A stretch of DNA of 64,000 nt, from positions 1 through 64,000 of the forward strand of contig NZ_SOFE01000011.1 of assembly GCF_004402405.1 (NCBI RefSeq), read 5' to 3'. Origin of the DNA: Cryobacterium levicorallinum (GTDB taxonomy: Bacteria > Actinomycetota > Actinomycetes > Actinomycetales > Microbacteriaceae). The translations under genes were made by a program, and so were the position numbers. The notes under the pieces are model-generated. The model was given only the letters and a program-made list of their open reading frames with translations, did no database searches and was not told the DNA's origin. This document shows, piece after piece, positions 62,725 through 64,000 of the stretch; within the stretch, counting starts at the first letter, position 1; each line of letters starts with the position of its first letter.

Positions 62725-62765
62725 CCTCGCGGGCGCCCGAGGCAGAGGCAGAGGCAGAGTCAGAG

Positions 62766-63146
62766 TCAGCCGAGCGCCAGCCCCGCCCAGAGACCGAGTG
62801 CTGCGCCGCCAACGGATGCCGCGAGCATGCCGATCCCGTTGGCCAGCGCGGCCAGATACCGCCGTTGCTGGGCCAGTCGCACGGTCTCGAAACTCGCCGT
62901 GCTGAACGTCGTGTAGCCTCCGAGCAGACCTACGCCGATCACGAGGCTCCACTCTGGCGCGAGCAGGTGGTTCAGGGCGAGGCCGGTGACGAGGCCGAGC
63001 AGCAGCGAGCCGCTCACGTTGATAATGGTCGTGCCGAACGGAAACGCCCCGCCGAGGCGGGAGCGCAAGAGGCCGTCGAGGTAGAACCGGGCGGCCGCGC
63101 CCACGCCGCCGGCGCAGGCGATCCCCAGGAACAGGAGCGGGGTCAT
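62766..63146 (-). CDS. crcB: fluoride channel CrcB/FluC, second subunit
   Basis: A 126-residue, four-helix CrcB/Fluc protein, usual length. Marks are GGVGAAARFYLDG near the N-terminus, FGTTIINVSGSLLLGL with the pore Asn, and GLLGGYTTFSTASFET with the pore Phe/Thr. It exports fluoride as a dimer; two tandem genes suggest a heterodimer. The start overlaps the upstream crcB stop (ATGA). Confidence 0.94.
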   Translation of the reverse strand: MTPLLFLGIACAGGVGAAARFYLDGLLRSRLGGAFPFGTTIINVSGSLLLGLVTGLALNHLLAPEWSLVIGVGLLGGYTTFSTASFETVRLAQQRRYLAALANGIGMLAASVGGAALGLWAGLALG

Positions 63147-63607
63147 CCGTTCGCCCCCGGATGCCGGTGCAGAGCGGCGCCGAGCACGATGCCGAGCCCG
63201 GTGGCCACGCCGCCAAGCAGCACGGTGCCGAGAGCATAGGTGAGCGCGAGGCCGACCTCGCCGCCGTGCAGGAGCAGTGCACTGTCGGTCGCGAGCGCGC
63301 TGTAGGTCGTGAAACCGCCGAGCAGACCGGTGCCGAGCAGGAGTCGCAGGCTGCGGCGGCCACCGGCATCGTATCCGCTGCGCACGAGGGCCTCGAGCAG
63401 GAGGCCAAGCAACAGGGCACCGAGTAGGTTAATTCCGAGCGTGGTCAGCGGTAGGCGACCGTCAGGAAGCACGAGCGAGAGCGCTTCGCGCAGGGCGGTG
63501 CCCGCCGTTCCGCCGAGAAACACCAGGCCGAGGTAGCGCCAGCGCAGATGCGCGGCGCGCGGCGTGATTTCGTCGATGGTGTCCTGCCCGGTGTGATTCC
63601 GTCGCAA
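63143..63607 (-). CDS. crcB: fluoride channel CrcB/FluC, first subunit
   Basis: A four-helix Fluc protein. Marks are YLGLVFLGGTAGTALREAL, LTTLGINLLGALLLGLL with the pore Asn, and LLGTGLLGGFTTYSALATDS. The frame is open far upstream, but that part overlaps the fluoride riboswitch at 63609-63665 and cannot be coding. I choose TTG at 63607 (154 aa), directly after the aptamer; a start nearer the first helix is possible. It is the promoter-proximal crcB and is under the riboswitch. Confidence 0.85.
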   Translation of the reverse strand: MRRNHTGQDTIDEITPRAAHLRWRYLGLVFLGGTAGTALREALSLVLPDGRLPLTTLGINLLGALLLGLLLEALVRSGYDAGGRRSLRLLLGTGLLGGFTTYSALATDSALLLHGGEVGLALTYALGTVLLGGVATGLGIVLGAALHRHPGANG

Positions 63608-63608
63608 T

Positions 63609-63665
63609 GAGTAGGAACCATCAGCGCGGGCAGTTTGAGCGGATGCTCCGGCGGGATCCATCGCC
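63609..63665 (-). promoter_or_regulatory. fluoride (crcB) riboswitch
   Basis: On the minus strand the order is GGCGATGG, CCCGCC, a short hairpin, AAACTGCCC, GCTGATGG and TACTC. This matches the aptamer known from the Thermotoga petrophila fluoride riboswitch in every conserved block. TATTCT at 63672-63677 is placed so that transcription would start at about 63665. When fluoride binds, the crcB genes should be switched on. Confidence 0.88.
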
Positions 63666-63762
63666 GAGGCCAGAATACACGTCTGCGCCCGGGTAGGCCT
63701 CCGGCACGTGGCGACTGCGGCACGTAATCGCTGCGGCGCGAAATACCCGCGCGGCTGGACGG

Positions 63763-64000
63763 CTACCGCTCCGACTCCCACGGCAGCTCGTCGCGGAAGG
63801 CTACCGGGGCGAGCGGAACTACGACGACCGGCCGGTGCTGCCGGTGGGCGAGGTGTACGGCCACGGAGCCGCCGAAGAATTCCTGCACGCTGGCCCGCAC
63901 GCCGGATTCGCGGGTACCGACCACGATCATCGCGGCGTCGAGCGTGTCGGCGAGGTGGGCGAGGGCACGGGCCGGATCGCCCGCCACCGCCCGGGTAGAC
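63763..64000 (-). CDS. universal stress protein, C-terminal part (cut by window end)
   Basis: The leftward frame reads VAGDPARALAHLADTLDAAM, then IVVGTRESG, FFGGSVAVHLAHRQHRPVVVVP and a short tail. It is the end of a UspA domain, with the G-2x-G-9x-G(S/T)-type ATP-binding loop partly visible as GTRESG..GGSVA. The N-terminal part lies beyond the window. Cytoplasmic stress role; no link to crcB is shown, though it is upstream on the same strand. Confidence 0.8.
   Translation of the reverse strand, partial: STRAVAGDPARALAHLADTLDAAMIVVGTRESGVRASVQEFFGGSVAVHLAHRQHRPVVVVPLAPVAFRDELPWESER

Overview
The window is high-GC DNA from an actinobacterium, most likely a member of the Microbacteriaceae (Cryobacterium/Leifsonia-like). 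The reasons are the codon use, the many ATGA/GTGA gene junctions, a DUF222-HNH endonuclease, the LacI/ROK regulators, and the very frequent (A/G)CGGATGCC word that I associate with that family. This placement is an inference; there is no rRNA gene in the window to confirm it.

Layout. 1-330: 71-bp tandem repeats, each ending in a tRNA 3'-end-like sequence. 331-1515: a DinB-type protein and a small cysteine-containing hypothetical. 1548-7640: a leftward operon (asparaginase, CE4/imidase-like deacetylase, MFS transporter, two SDRs) divergent from a LacI regulator, with two matching palindromic operators between them; it looks like a cyclic imide/amide catabolic unit. 7641-7911: a decayed tyrosine-kinase fragment. 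8089-11477: molybdate uptake (MerR-TOBE regulator, modA, modB, modC). 11794-17617: molybdenum cofactor synthesis (moeZ, moeA, moaC, mobA, DUF6457, moaD, and convergent mog, moaE); moaA is not in the window. 17974-30878: nitrate respiration (narK, a mini zinc-ribbon protein, a ferredoxin reductase, a dicarboxylate/amino-acid symporter, then leftward narGHJI with a DUF488 gene at its end, preceded by a likely Fe-S regulator). The mod and Moco genes supply the cofactor that NarG needs.

31046-34473: E1alpha/E1beta/E2 of a 2-oxoacid dehydrogenase. 34752-37070: TrkH/TrkA potassium uptake plus a small coupled gene. 37362-43336: a membrane protein, a FAD oxidoreductase, a PAP2 phosphatase, a DUF222-HNH endonuclease and a Bcr/CflA exporter. 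43359-50279: a xylose module (ROK repressor, aldo-keto reductase, epimerase, xylA, xylB), with a shared operator-like motif before the reductase and before xylA, and a frameshifted HEPN gene inserted in the middle. 50698-60295: a second sugar cluster (two TIM-barrel isomerases, two Gfo/Idh/MocA dehydrogenases, a ribose-type ABC transporter, an ABM protein and a divergent ROK regulator). Its gene set matches the levoglucosan oxidation-elimination-hydration-reduction pathway, and one dehydrogenase closely resembles levoglucosan dehydrogenase. A frameshifted isomerase relic lies beyond it.

61125-64000: a DsbA-like membrane-anchored protein, a CHY zinc-finger protein, two crcB/fluC fluoride channel genes preceded by a clear fluoride riboswitch, and the C-terminal part of a universal stress protein cut by the window edge. 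Several families of structured intergenic repeats run through the window: GGGCCC-rich palindromes in six copies, CGCGGGAG-type repeats, and about 95-bp inverted-repeat elements.
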